Positions 43,393-54,802 of a stretch of DNA of 64,000 nt are shown piece after piece; the stretch's first letter is position 1, and each line of letters opens with the position of its first letter. Under the pieces are notes generated by a model. The model did no database searches, was not told the DNA's origin, and saw nothing but the letters and a program-made list of their open reading frames with translations. The stretch is from assembly GCF_905220415.1 (NCBI RefSeq), contig NC_059546.1, positions 10,540,001 to 10,604,000 of the forward strand. The letters run 5' to 3'. Source of the stretch: Colias croceus. Lineage: Eukaryota > Arthropoda > Insecta > Lepidoptera > Pieridae. Both the position numbers and the translations under genes were made by a program.

Positions 43393-45195
43393 AACATTAA
43401 GGTTTAAGGTTTAAAGACATTTATTCCCATCAAGACATTAAGTCACTTACATGAGAAACTTAAATTTTAAACATAGGTATTTATAAAAAAATATCATTCG
43501 TTAGTTAAAAATTTAGAGTAAGTTACATACTATAAACATAAGTTTAGGTTAGGTACTCATTCATTGCATTCAAAGTTTGAGCGTGTGGTCTTCCAGGATG
43601 TGTTTCGCTAATTGTTTTTTGAATACAATGAATGAGTTTACACTTTTTAATTTGCTTGGCAATCCGTTATAGAAACGTGCTCCCTCGTATGTTGCCGTTC
43701 GCCTTCCATAATTCGTTCGGATCTTCGGGAGGGCAAGATAGCTAGCTCGTCTATTAGGATAGTGGCGATTTGATGTTGAGAATATTATATTTGTATTTAT
43801 GTTTTTATGTAGCGCTTTGTAGATGAACATACACGTATTATAAAAGTATAATTGTTTTAAATTCATTATTTTAGTATCGTCGTAGATTTTATTTGTAGAA
43901 GTTAAAAAAGGATATTTAAAAATGGTTTTAATAATTTTATTTTGTAAAATTTGTAGTGGCGCTAATTTATTTTTGTAAGCACTCCCCCATACTTCTATTA
44001 AATACATTAGGTGAGGTTTGACTAACGTGTTGTAGATGGTGTGGCGTAATTTATGAGGAATGCAAGAAGTGATATTACGCAGAGATCTAAGAAGTGCTGA
44101 TAATTTATTTTTTAGGTGGTCGATGTGATAATTCCATTTTAGAGAGCTGTCGATTCGCAAACCTAGGTATTTCTCGTGGGTTTTATGTTCTAATACAACA
44201 CCGTTAATTTTAAGTGGAGCGTGTGGTGGAATAATTTTGTTCTGAGCTTTGAATTTAATATAACACGTTTAGATATATTTATTGTTAGTAGATTGTATTG
44301 AAACCATTTATTTAATTTATTTAAATCATTTTGTGCTTGCTTTATCATGTCATGTATAGAGGGACCAAAATAAAACAGACAGGTGTCATCCGCATAAAGA
44401 GTTAGATGACCATTTAGTTTTAAATCTTGTAAATTATTAATATAAATTAAAAAAAGCAATGGGCCTAAAATCGAACCTTGTGGTATGCCACACGTAATTG
44501 GTAAGGGAATGCTATTGTAGTTATCTATTTTAACGATTTGTGATTGATTTTTTAAATATGATTTCAGCATGTCTAGTGCTTTACCAGTAATGTTAATGGA
44601 TGCTAATTTCTTTATTAAAAGTTCGTGAGAAACGGTATCGAAGGCCTTTTGTAGGTCAATAAATACTCCCAAAACTAAATTTTTTGCGTCAATGTTCTGT
44701 TTTATTTTAGTAGTCAGGTCTATAGTCGCTGACAGAGTGTTACTTTTTGGCTTAAAACCGTATTGACGCACTGAAATAAAATTAAATGAGTCTAAATATT
44801 TTTCTAATCTCGTGTGTAAAATTTTCTCTAATATTTTTGACAACACTGGCAACACCGAAATTGGCCTATAGTTACCAGGTTCAAATTTTGAACCACTCTT
44901 CTTCTAGGAGTTACCTTCGCTATTTTTAACGAATCCGGAAAACGTCCTTGACTTATAGCTTGGTTGAAACAATCGCTTAAGGTATGATTTAATTTTTCTT
45001 TAATGCATTTAATTGCTTTTGTGGTAATACCATCAAGACCTGTACTACAGTTTGAATTAAGGTTATTTATAATTTTTAAAATTTCATTAGGTGTACACGG
45101 ATCAAAAGTGGATAATTCGTACTTTTTTGATGGTGATTTAGGTAAGGTTGAGGAAGAGTTGGTTTGATATTGTAGGGGTATTAAATTATTACATT
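43393..45195 (-). mobile_element. 5'-truncated non-LTR retrotransposon
   Basis: The whole insertion: polymerase-coding part at 43570-45190, then an AT-rich 3' UTR ending on the minus strand in TTTAAACCTTAAACCTTAAT, a short repeat tail rather than poly(A). A repeat tail favours a CR1-like rather than a Jockey-type end. The 5' truncation lies within the polymerase ORF, upstream of the reverse transcriptase. No target duplication could be identified. Confidence 0.75.
43570..45190 (-). pseudogene. reverse transcriptase ORF2 remnant, two frameshifts
   Basis: Encodes the RNA-dependent DNA polymerase of a CR1/Jockey-superfamily LINE. In order on the minus strand: an N-terminal linker region (PNEILKIINNLNSNCSTGLD, about 45050); LEKYLDSFNFISVRQYGF; the catalytic FIDLQKAFDTVSHELL block; GIPQGSILGPLLFLIY; the YADD active site at 44385-44396; then the thumb and C-terminal region (GLRIDSSLKWNYHIDHLKNK) ending at the stop near 43570. 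Two single-base shifts break the frame: one at about 44268 in an oligo-A run after 'NISK', the other at about 44895-44910 before 'KSGSKFEPGNYRP'. Endonuclease and ORF1 are missing through 5' truncation. The active site itself is undamaged. The copy is therefore dead but fairly young. Confidence 0.85.
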
Positions 45196-45954
45196 TACAT
45201 TACACACAAACAACATATTGTGTATCAAATTAATTAATTCCTTCCAGTCGCATTAATACAATTTAAAGAAAATAAACACGAACATTGCTTAATTACGTAT
45301 AATAATTAAGTTTATTAGCAGAACATTCATTAGTATGATCAAAGCGGCCATGATTATCTTTTGGCGCTAATTTAAACTTGTAACTTTGAAATTCGAACGT
45401 CTCCCGCGTAGCGTACGCGTTGTCCACAGATTAAAATATATAACACTGGTACAAAATATATTTAGTCTGTCCTGTTTAACAGATTAGAAATAACCTTTTG
45501 ATATTATAAAGTTGAAATGAAATTACTTTAAAAAATCTCATTTAATGCTATAAAACTAAATTTAATATCAAATTGATACCTAATTAATGTATATATAATA
45601 GAGTTAGTTTAAATTAAGAAATTCAATTAATGAAATGTAATCAATTTAAATAATAACTAATCAAGTAAAATAATAACTATTTTATTCATAAAAAAAAATT
45701 GCAACTAGAAAATTCTCATCCCAGCTTCAGAGTAATGCGACATTTTTTATAGGTTGAATCTTTAAATTGTCTCAAATAAAACATACGTATCTATTCACCA
45801 ATCGTCTCCATTGAGTATACAGTAACAACATTTCTAATGTGAAATCGTTACAATATCAATAGTATTTACTTAGCATTATACGAACTTTGGGAATGTGTCC
45901 TCTCACAAAAGAAATCCAAACAATATGTATGGAGGATAACCTTTTTATTGTGTA
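45196..45954. other. AT-rich stretch, nothing recognised
   Basis: Slight GC enrichment near 45395-45425 (TCCCGCGTAGCGTACGCG) without an open frame. Confidence 0.4.
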
Positions 45955-46060
45955 CTAGTGGTTCGCCCCGGCTTCGCCCGTGGTACATAATATTTCTAAA
46001 TAAAAAGTAGCCTATGTCCTTTCTCGGGTATCAAAATATCTCCATACGTGTAAAAGAAAA
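45955..46060 (-). mobile_element. Helitron-like family E, 3' part only
   Basis: Forward A-CTAG-TGGTTCGCCCCGGCTTC-GCCCGTGGTACA. The body fades after TCTCGGGTATCAAAATATCT. The open frame 46014-46277 starts inside it and has no protein features. Confidence 0.5.
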
Positions 46061-46764
46061 CCGTACTTCAATTTCTCAACCCCTTATTTTAATTTTATTG
46101 CACCATTGTTGTGATTGCGAATCATTAAATCACAATAATTATTTTATGTGGAATGATCACTACATTCAACATCACAAGAATTTTGTTTTTTTATTTGGCC
46201 TGTCGATATGTAGCCATGGCCTAATATTTTATTTTTATAGCAGAGCAAGCAAAAGTGTTGTCACAGGGATTTTCTAAAGTAGATCATGTTAAAGTAACAA
46301 GTATCTTGTCATCTAACACCGTTGGCAAAGTTTCTTGGAATCGTTACATCATCTAAAATATAAATAGAATAGCGTAATTTAGTTAAAATCTAACTAATCC
46401 AAATTTAAAACAAAGTTTTTACTGAAAATCGGTGAAGCAGCCGTGTTACAACTTTTGAAGTGTAGACCGAGCAATTAATGTATTCAAACGTTATGTAATA
46501 AACTTTTCATCGAACGAACGTCGAAAGTTTGTTTTCGAACATTGTTTGAACAATTTAAAGCCTTAATTGACGGGAATACGCATTAAAATCTATTTAAATT
46601 TGACATGAAAAGACAATCCCGAAATTTATGGAAAATATAACTCGAGTTATATAAATTACTTTGATGTTTTCATAATTTCAAACACTTTGTGAAAGGTTCT
46701 TTGAAACAAATATACTCATTATATAATTTTGATTTTACCTAGATAGTATGACGTTTTGTATTAT
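46061..46764. other. AT-rich stretch, nothing recognised
   Basis: Dyad-like text near 46500-46555 (TCGAACGAACGTCGAAAG) is the only structure noted. Confidence 0.35.
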
Positions 46765-46952
46765 ACTAGAAAAACCCGTATAGTTCCCGTTCCCGTGGGA
46801 TTTCCGGAATAAAACCTATCCTATGTGTTAATCCAAGTTACCCTCTATATGTGTGCTAAATTTCTTTGTAATCGGTTCAGTAGTATTTGCGTGAAAGAGT
46901 AACAAACACACACACATCCTCACAAACTTTCGCATTTATAATATTAGTAGGA
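46765..46952 (-). mobile_element. Helitron-like family D lacking its 3' hairpin
   Basis: Forward A-CTAG at 46765 is followed immediately by AAAAACCCGTATAGTTCCCG; the CCGCCCGCGGCTTCGCCCGC segment is precisely missing. The 5' end is TAGTAGGA-T at 46952. A short CA run (ACACACACAC) lies in the body. Loss of the hairpin between CTAG and the body suggests end recombination. Confidence 0.6.
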
Positions 46953-47586
46953 TAGGATTAATTATCTGTGCTATGACTTATCTTGACACGTTTAAATAAA
47001 TTAAATACTATACTACTAACTTATAAGTCGTAGGTATATAATATGTATAGTGAGAAATTAAACATAAAAGACTTCAAAATCACATCCAGGGAAGCGCCCA
47101 GCAAGAACAAGTTAATTTATTTAGATAATTTACAGTCAGCACTACGCTTAATGTACCAAGAGATACAACTGAACCTAAGTCACACTTAAGTGCTGGTAAT
47201 AAATGGTTGAGTTGGCTCTCAACAGTGTTTCAGATGTTTGGCCCAGATAGTAGCATTGCTCCAACTACTTGTATGATACTTGTGTTATACTAGCTGAAAA
47301 TATTTATGAAATACTGATGCTCGTGTTTTCGTCTATTGTACCTAATTAAAATGTTTTCCAGATAACGTATGTTTTCAAACCATCGTATAATGTCTATATA
47401 TAATATTTACAAATGTAACCTATATAATATGAATGATTGAACCATCTTAAATGATTATGCTTAGATAAATAATTGATTCTTGGTAGTACAATGTTCCGAG
47501 CACCAAATAAGGAGGTAGTACTGTATTATCTAAATTTAATCCTAACCGAGATTAAAGATAGTATATACAAATTTTATTTTAAACTT
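46953..47586. other. non-coding stretch, nothing recognised
   Basis: No open frame, RNA gene or repeat recognised. Confidence 0.4.
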
Positions 47587-47787
47587 ATAGCTGTGCCCTG
47601 TGGTTTTACCCGCATTGCTCCGCTCCTGTTGGTCTTAACGTGATGATATTATATAGCCTATTCCCTATAACCTTCCTCGACAAATGGGCTAGCTAACACC
47701 GAAATAATTTTTCAAATCAGACCAGTAGTTGCCGAGATTAGCGCGTTCAAACAAACAAACTCTTCAGCTTTATAATATTAGTAGAGA
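47587..47787 (-). mobile_element. Helitron-like family B
   Basis: TATAGCTGTGCCCTGTGGTT at the left (CTAG end mutated to ATAG) and TAGTAGAGA-T at the right. The body is complete, with an additional CCTATTCCCTATAACC stretch. Confidence 0.65.
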
Positions 47788-48149
47788 TAACATACATATC
47801 GTATTTTATTACTACTATTGACATACCTATTCACAATTTTATAAAAATACAACGTATAAATAAATCCTATTTCTCGGGGACTGCGGCTATCTCATTTTCC
47901 GTGTCGTCGGACAACCCTATTTACCTGCAAACTGTTAACCAAAATGTTATTTGAAACAGGTAACTCTTTATAAACAAACCCAATCCTTCTAAAACTTATC
48001 GAATTACATTCAGGATCAAAAAACATATTGCCGTAACGCGGGAACAAGGAAAGTTTAAGATCCCGGAGTATGCTTTGTAACCCAAGAAGAATGATAAATT
48101 TACTATGATGTTCTCTATTTTATTTATCTTTTTATTGGAAGTTAACGCT

Positions 48150-48320
48150 TTTCAATCGACTTAAAAAAAGAAGATACCTACTCATTTCGACTGTTGTTTT
48201 TTTTTCCAAGAACTTTCGACTGGATGTCCCGATTGTGATGATTCTTTTGTTATTTGAAATGTAGTGTCTGCCCATTAGGCTTATTTAAAGCATCGTTCTG
48301 ACAATAATAAGGAGGTTCTT
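48150..48320. mobile_element. decayed M3-like MITE
   Basis: TCAATCGACTTAAAAAAAGA echoes the M3 end. ATTTCGACTGTTGTTTTTTT and AATAATAAGGAGGTTCTTCG echo the GGAGGTTATCAATTCGGCC region. Too diverged to place its borders. Confidence 0.35.
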
Positions 48321-48887
48321 CGTTAAAACAATTGTGGTTGAACTGATCCAGTAGCTATTTAATATGGTTTAACTGCTGTCTAACAACAGTCAGAAGCACA
48401 CAAAGTAACTGAACTACGGTGGTCACCCATCAATAACCTGACCACGCTGTAAATTGCAGATCGTTCACGTTTGAATTTCGTCAGCTAAATAAATAAAGAT
48501 TTACTGAAAGGTACTGACTATTTATACCCCTAACAATATTTCTTAGGTTTTCGTAGTAAAGTAGATGTTTTAATTGAATTTAAAATCTTAAATAAACTCT
48601 TTAGAATTTTAATATTTTTTATTCGCCAAAGAAGTAAGCACCGTCTGTTGAGAAAACCGTCCAGAGAAAATACTAAAGCTCTATATCTTATAAGATTTCC
48701 TTTTCAGTGAATATAAAAGATAAAATATTAAAATTTATGATGTAAAATATTTTAAATGAATAGAGCAAATATTAACCATAATGGATCACAGTCTTAACTT
48801 TTCCTAATATTCAAAAATATGTCCAACTAGTTTGTGACCATACGAATTTGCAATTTTTAAACTATATTGAATCTTAATTTCTGAGAT

Positions 48888-49071
48888 ACAAAGCTTATGA
48901 GTTTGTTTGTTTGCTTGAATACGCTAATCTCAGGAATGTTGGTCCAATTAAAAAAAAAAATATATGTATATATATATTTTATGATAGATGGCTCATTTAT
49001 CGAGACTAATATTATCATCACGCTGAAACCAATAGGAGCGAAGCAAAACTGGTAAAACCACGGGGCACTGT
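48888..49071 (+). mobile_element. Helitron-like family B, decayed
   Basis: AAGCTTATGAGTTTGTTTGT, then GAATACGCTAATCTCAGGAA, and GGTAAAACCACGGGGCACTG at the 3' end; CTAG is lost. A TATATA microsatellite has expanded in the middle (48960-48980). Confidence 0.5.
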
Positions 49072-49651
49072 TCGTTTTTTATAAATCTTTTAAATCCATT
49101 CTCCATCATTATGTTAATACTTGCTGTCTATACAAATTTGTAACAAAAAATACTAGAGATACATCAGGACACGGCTGTAACAACGTGACTCGAAATAAAT
49201 TTTGTTTATCTGTCTCTATCATGAAGGGGGTCTCCAGTTATCCGTAAATAATGATACTCTGAATAAATTATAGCCCATTTAGTTATAATGGTTGCTGATT
49301 TTTTACGAGCTCTTGTTAGAAATACTTGTTTTTATGAGTTCTATGTAAAATGTATTGTTGTTTGGAATTATTTTGAAATGTCTGACGTCTGTAATAAAAT
49401 GCTCTTTCTAAAATGTTAGACTACAGGCCCGTGTTGAAAAAATTATGGGTCATTTGACCCACCAGGGGACCTATCTAGAACGATATAAGAGCATAAAATA
49501 ATAAGATTCAGCACTATGACGTCACTTATAAGCTGTCCACCTGAGTGCAGATGAGAATTCGAAAGTTCAGGTAGAGATTTTTTCATCAAATGACCAAATT
49601 TACCCCGGCAACTGTCGAAAATAAAAATAAATTCCGACTTTGTGGACCACC
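49072..49651. other. non-coding, mildly GC-richer 49425-49620
   Basis: GGGTCATTTGACCC (near 49449) is a perfect 14-bp palindrome, and CAAATGACCAAATTTACCCC follows about 140 bp later. This may be the core of an unrecognised repeat. Confidence 0.3.
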
Positions 49652-49726
49652 ATTTTTGTACGGCATCTGTGTCATACTATTTCTATACTGCTTTTAAGCC
49701 ATTATTCCGCAATGCCGTACAAAAAT
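49652..49726. repeat. 15-bp inverted repeat with 45-bp spacer
   Basis: ATTTTTGTACGGCAT (49652-49666) is exactly inverted at 49712-49726. The open frame 49642-49863 spans it, but the dyad suggests a small MITE rather than coding sequence. Confidence 0.6.
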
Positions 49727-50134
49727 CATGGAGACAAGGGGAGTCTATGTGTTTCTGGATTTTCTCAGTATATGAGGTAGGACCTTTCAAACAAAGTCTA
49801 AAAATGATACGGTCTTTTCGAAGAATTAATAAACAAAGGCCAAAGCAATATAATAACAGATAAAGATCAAAATTATTTTCATTGTGTATTATTTATTTTA
49901 TACTTATTCCAATTAATATAAAAGTTATCAAATAATACGTTTGTTTCATTTTATATCAGGTATCTAATAGGTTTTAGGTTACTTTTATGAACACAAAAAC
50001 ACAAGAAAGAAAGGTAAAATTTATACGAAAAATATTGAAGATACACCCTTAAGCTAATTGGAAATTAAATTATTTCTTTAATTAATTTACTTATGAGATA
50101 TTTTTTTTATAACAATACAAATAATTCGATCACA

Positions 50135-50180
50135 ACGCGGGATTCGAAGCAGCGTCTTTTGCCTTACGGTATATTTACAT
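50135..50180 (-). mobile_element. SINE B-box remnant, minus
   Basis: On the minus strand: GCTTCGAATCCCGCGTTGTG then ATCGAAT, the same module as at 25756 and 57510. Preceded by GCAAAAGACGCT. Confidence 0.4.
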
Positions 50181-50407
50181 GAAACGAACATTATAGAAGT
50201 AGAGCTAGCATTATTTCGTGGTCTTTTAATGTAAACTAAAACTCGTATTCAGTGTTGTTTAGAATAAGAACATTGCATTTAATCTTTTTGAACGCACTAA
50301 GAACAACGAAAGAATGCTTTGCGCCTGTTTACACTAAAAGAATTTGACATAGTGGGGTTAGAATGAGCATTCGCTCGTTTGATGTAAATTTACCGTTAGG
50401 CGTAGGT

Positions 50408-50588
50408 CTTAAGCCTTGTTTCCACTTGAGCATGCTCAGGCGAATGAGCGGCTCATTTGGCCGAGCTGCTCAAGTGGAGACGCCTGAGCATGCTCGGGCC
50501 GCGCGTGCTCAGGCGTCTCCACTTGAGCGGCTCGGCCAAATGAGCCGCTCATTCGCCTGAGCATGCTCAAGTGGAAACAAGGCTTAAG
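50408..50588. mobile_element. GC-rich 181-bp fold-back MITE at TTAA
   Basis: Left arm CTTAAGCCTTGTTTCCACTT... and right arm ...AAGTGGAAACAAGGCTTAAG are near-perfect inverses for about 83 bp around a short GC loop (GGGCCGCGCG). TTAA lies at both ends and could be a target duplication or part of the arms. Repeated GAGCATGCTC and TGAGCGGCTC motifs give internal symmetry as well. The open frame 50363-50560 is a by-product. Confidence 0.85.
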
Positions 50589-51191
50589 GCGTCTTTTAAA
50601 GCATTTATATAAATCTAAATATCAAAAACTTGCCTATATTTTATTCAATAATGCAAAACCTCAAATTTCGCTTTTAGTTCGCTAAATTGAATGTCACGAT
50701 TGTTTCGTTACTTAAAGTTTCTATTTCTACTTATATTTCCAAAACTTCAAAATTTGTTTGCTGTTTTAGTTAATGGTCCCGTGACGCGATTATAAATGAA
50801 AAATTACCTGGAGAATAATAAAATGAAAACTTTATTACAGGTTTTCTGAGTTATATTTAAAATTTATCACGTTATATTTGTAGAGGTACTAAATTTACTT
50901 TATGTAATATTATATTGAAATAAATATGTATGCAAATATTAAATTACAGATTTAATGTACAGTACAAAAAAACGATCGTGGTAAAAGATACTCTATATAG
51001 AGTTCCTATAAACTGGCATGTTTTTTAATAATTTTTATTCCGTGCTTGCTCTGCAGCCTACGATATCTGGTAACCTTTTATAATATTAGTAGGATAAACA
51101 TAATTTATTATTCCGTATAAATAATATACATTAATTAATAAGTTGGAATAACACACGATCAGCCACTTTTTTCCAAATCAACTATCACTAT

Positions 51192-51591
51192 TCACTACAT
51201 AGTATAAAACAAAGTCGCTTTCTCTGTTCCTATGTCCCTTTGTATGCTTAAATCTTTAAAACTACGCAATGGATTATGATGCGTTTTTTTTTAATAGATA
51301 GTGATTCAAGAGTAAGGTTTTAGTATATAATTTACTACTTAGCTGTTCCCCGCGGTTTCACCTGCATTGTTCCGCTCCTGTTAGTCTTAGCGTGATGATA
51401 TAGGCTATATGCCTATAGCCTTCTTCGATAAATGGGCTATCTAACACCGAAAGAATTTTTCAAATCGGACCAGTAGTTCCTGAGATTAGCGCGTTCAAAC
51501 AAACAAACAAACAAACTCTTCAGCTTTATAATAGTTATTAGTATAGATTTGGTTTGAAACAAAGCGGACAAAGCCGCCGGCGGTAAGCTAG
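51192..51591 (+). mobile_element. Helitron-like family C split by family B copy
   Basis: 5' part TCACTACATAGTATAAAACA to TTTAGTATATAATTT. The 3' part resumes at 51548 with TTGGTTTGAAACAAAGCGGA and ends GCCGCCGGCGGTAAG-CTAG-T. The gap holds a complete family B element in reverse orientation. Confidence 0.75.
51338..51547 (-). mobile_element. Helitron-like family B nested in family C
   Basis: Forward CTTAGCTGTTCCCCGCGG (one extra T in the CTAG end) to GTATAGA-T. It lies inside the family C element between its TATATAATTT and TTGGTTTG halves, so this B copy moved after the C copy was in place. Confidence 0.8.
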
Positions 51592-51933
51592 TCTATAATA
51601 ATTCACATCTCTCTATTCCAATTTTTATTATATTCTCAAAAATAATGTCCTACTATTATTCAAAGCAATGTTTAACATATGTAACAGAAGTAAAAGCGAT
51701 GTTTATAAGAAAACTTGCGAGATTTACGAGGCACGAAACGGGAAAGACGTCTAATATTACGAGTGAGATTCACAAAAATGATAAATGATCTAACGGAGAC
51801 ACGGCAAATGTATTTATATAAAATGCTGATAAAAACTTTGTTGCTGGCAATATTCGCCATTGTAACTTGTTTCTTTTGAAGGTTTTACATTGATGAAATA
51901 AAATATAAAACAGTGCCTATGATAAAACAAAAA

Positions 51934-52160
51934 TGTGTGCGTGTACTAGTGTACACACGTAAGAAGTGAAACTTCTTTACGACCTTATTTTTAAGAAAAT
52001 AATTTACTACCTATACATGCAACTTTACAAAAATATGTCGAATCACGCGTGGAAGGGATAAGAAAAAGATGGCGCGTAACGGAAAAATGTCACGCGTAAC
52101 GAAAAAATGTTACACTAAATTTTTTTCCAACCCCGATAAAGAAGTTTCACTTTAAAAAAA
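51934..52160. mobile_element. M1 MITE, reverse of the 16444 copy
   Basis: GTGTGCGTGTACTAGTGTAC ACACG leads into GAAGTGAAACTTCTTTA; AAAGAAGTTTCACTTT closes it. A local duplication of GGCGCGTAACGGAAAAATGT / CACGCGTAACGAAAAAATGT lengthens it compared with the other copy. Confidence 0.65.
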
Positions 52161-52339
52161 ATGATAATAAAATGGGGCCTAGTGCTCGAAAATCAACCTT
52201 TGCTTTGAGTTTGAGTTTATGAATCTTACTTTTATTCCACTGCACGTATCGCGATGTAAATATGTGGTACATTAAACAATTCTGCATTATTAAATGATAT
52301 ATTTAATACCTACTAAAAAAAAATTGGTTGTCTGAAAAG

Positions 52340-52540
52340 TCGGTTTACTGACGATAGTTGAACGTGACAACGTCCGATTGTGCTTCTTTGTCGCTCGTTC
52401 CGGGCTCTCGCTCGCACTTCAAGCCTTACATGGAACGCCTCAGATGAGTCAGAGCGAGGTAACGCCGCATGAGTCATGTTTTTTCGTGCGTGCAGCCGGT
52501 TTTATCGAATTATAAGACGTTGTCACGTCAAAATAGTTAT
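52340..52540. repeat. GC-richer repeat with 12-bp inverted repeat
   Basis: CGTGACAACGTC near 52350 mirrors GACGTTGTCACG near 52526. The interior (TCGCTCGTTCCGGGCTCTCG; CAGAGCGAGGTAACGCCGC) is CpG-rich and contains two TGAGTCA motifs. Probably a TIR-type element; a promoter is a less likely alternative. Confidence 0.4.
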
Positions 52541-53349
52541 AGACTATAAAGTTTAAAGATTGTATTTATCAGTAAGTCGCTTTTTCCCTTTTTTTATGCA
52601 ACGAAAAGTATGTTTCAATATTACAGAACATTTTTTTCATTGATAAAAATTGAACCCATTCCCTTCATCACAATAGTTTACACATTGCACCCGCCAGGTC
52701 TCCATTTTAACAGGGTCCTGATCGAAATGTCAAAAGTTGAATTCGAAATTGTGAGTTGCATTTTAGAAACTCCATTATGAAAGTGAACTTTTCGATTGGA
52801 AAATCGTTTGTGAATAAGCACTGAAATGTAGCTTGCTGATGAAATATGTGAATAGTAGTAGTATTTTATTAGTATTGTCTGTTATGTGTTCAGTATTCAT
52901 GATGGGATGCAAACTTGCCGCTTGTGCCTTTAAAAAATATATTATTTATTTAATTACGGTCAGCCAACAGTTGTTTACATCAGCACAAACATACAGAAAC
53001 AAGAACACAAAATAACTTATATATTAGCAACTTCAAATATAACATTACAATATTGCTCTGCTTCCTAACTAGGTTATTACCTGTATCTCAGAAGGATGAT
53101 TAGGATACAACAAAAAGTATATAGGATACGTCACTTTAGGAACTTAGGAATAACCTAACTTTGTAATACTAATAATAATAATTGAAGCCTTATTTTTAAT
53201 CTTACCTGAATACTGTCAAGCCAAGATAAGTCTGCATTCAACTGCATGCGTTTTGCGTACGTGTGAATAGCCAGACAGACAGAATTCTAAAGGTTTTTTT
53301 TATTAATTTTTCATTTACTCTATTACCAGAGTTTATCTGTTATTACTAA
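52541..53349. other. no gene called
   Basis: The open frame 52833-53015 (plus) has a hydrophobic, Cys-containing start but no splice or domain support. Confidence 0.35.
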
Positions 53350-53548
53350 CTAGCTGCTCCGTGAGGTTTCACCCCCGTGGCTCCACTCCTGTTGGTTGTA
53401 GCGTGATGATATATAGCTTATAACCTTCCTCAATAAATGAGCTATCTAACACCGAATGAATTTTTAAAATCGGACCAGTAGTTCCCGAGATTAGCGCGTT
53501 CAAACAAACAAACAAACTCTTCAGCTTTATAATATTAGTAAGTGTAGA
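53350..53548 (-). mobile_element. Helitron-like family B
   Basis: Forward A-CTAGCTGCTCCGTGAGG at 53350 and GTGTAGA-T at 53548. The body is close to consensus; a 4-bp GTAA insertion sits near the 5' end. Confidence 0.75.
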
Positions 53549-54802
53549 TATTCAACATGTACAATCAAACATAGACATACCTGTTTCATATTTACAATTT
53601 TTAATCACATGAAAGAGTCTGTAAGCCCCATTTAACTGTTTGTTAATTCTCATTGGAAGCTCAAAATCTTCAATCGAACGATACAATATGTTCTATTTCA
53701 GTTCATATTGTTCGATTCATATTGAAGTTCCCTTTCAATGGTCGAGTGCTCGGAATGAAATCGATTCTAGGTTTTATGAGCTACAAATTGCATGTACGTA
53801 CTTGACGTGATGTATTGTTTGTGGGACAAAAAGTTAATCAGTGTACGGGAAAATAGAGCAAATATATGAGGAAAAAGTTTAAATGTTGATTATGACCACC
53901 TATGACCGATTTTTGATTTGATGTTAGTCGGATTTTTATCCGGTATCGAAGTTGAGCTTCGACTAGTTTCATTTTAAATTATATTAAATTTTGTGATTTA
54001 ATGTAGCATTTTTAGTAGTAAATTGTGTGAGTATAATAATGAAGAAATTATAAATTTAATAATAATTGCATTTTCCATATTAAAGTCTCTAAAAAAGGGT
54101 TTTAACTCTTATTATATTACTGCATATCTATCACCATTATTGCAAAAACATTAGGCATAATATTTAAGAGAAGAGAGAACTTTTTATTATTGTATTATCA
54201 GGGATATTTCGAATTGCACCCACAATTTGCGCTTAAAGTGCTCTGTTATAATTACATTTACCGATAATGAATCATTTATCAAATCTATACTAGAATGTAC
54301 ATGAAAATAATAATTTATTAGACGTGTAATAATTCGTTTTTATATTTGTTAGTTTTTATACAGAGAACTTTGCATATTATTTCTAAGTGCGGTCGCAAGC
54401 ACTTTACCCTTTATAAAAAGGTGATCAGGCTTTAATGACCCGCTCGTAGCGGGAAACGCAATGAAAATGTAGTTTATTTTCTTGAATAAAATGAGTTTAT
54501 TGCAACTCTATTTATACAAAGTCATAAAAACTTAATGATGTAACCAAAATCATGCACTTTGCTTGCTTTAATGATTTGGTATGAATTTTTAGTATTTTAC
54601 ACTCCAGTGATATTTCATAAAAAATACATTAAGTATGCGAAAGAAAATCGGCAACAAATATCTCCTTCAAGTGGAAATATAGTTCGCATCGGAAAGCTTC
54701 CCACTCTAAAAGTTGTTTGGAATAAGGTCACGAGTGATGTTTTATCTAGATACTATCCTTCCGTGTTGCAGATTCAAGATTGCATTATTTTATACAGCTA
54801 AC
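53549..54802. other. AT-rich stretch, no gene called
   Basis: An imperfect dyad around 53680-53730 (TCGAACGATACAATATG / CATATTGTTCGA) is present. The open frame 54559-54801 ends at the edge of the GC-rich element and has no domain. Confidence 0.35.

Noticed and set aside
53670..53735. Inverted repeat TCGAACGATACAATATG / CATATTGTTCGA
   Set aside because: The pairing needs a 5-nt bulge, and the surrounding sequence does not support a MITE.
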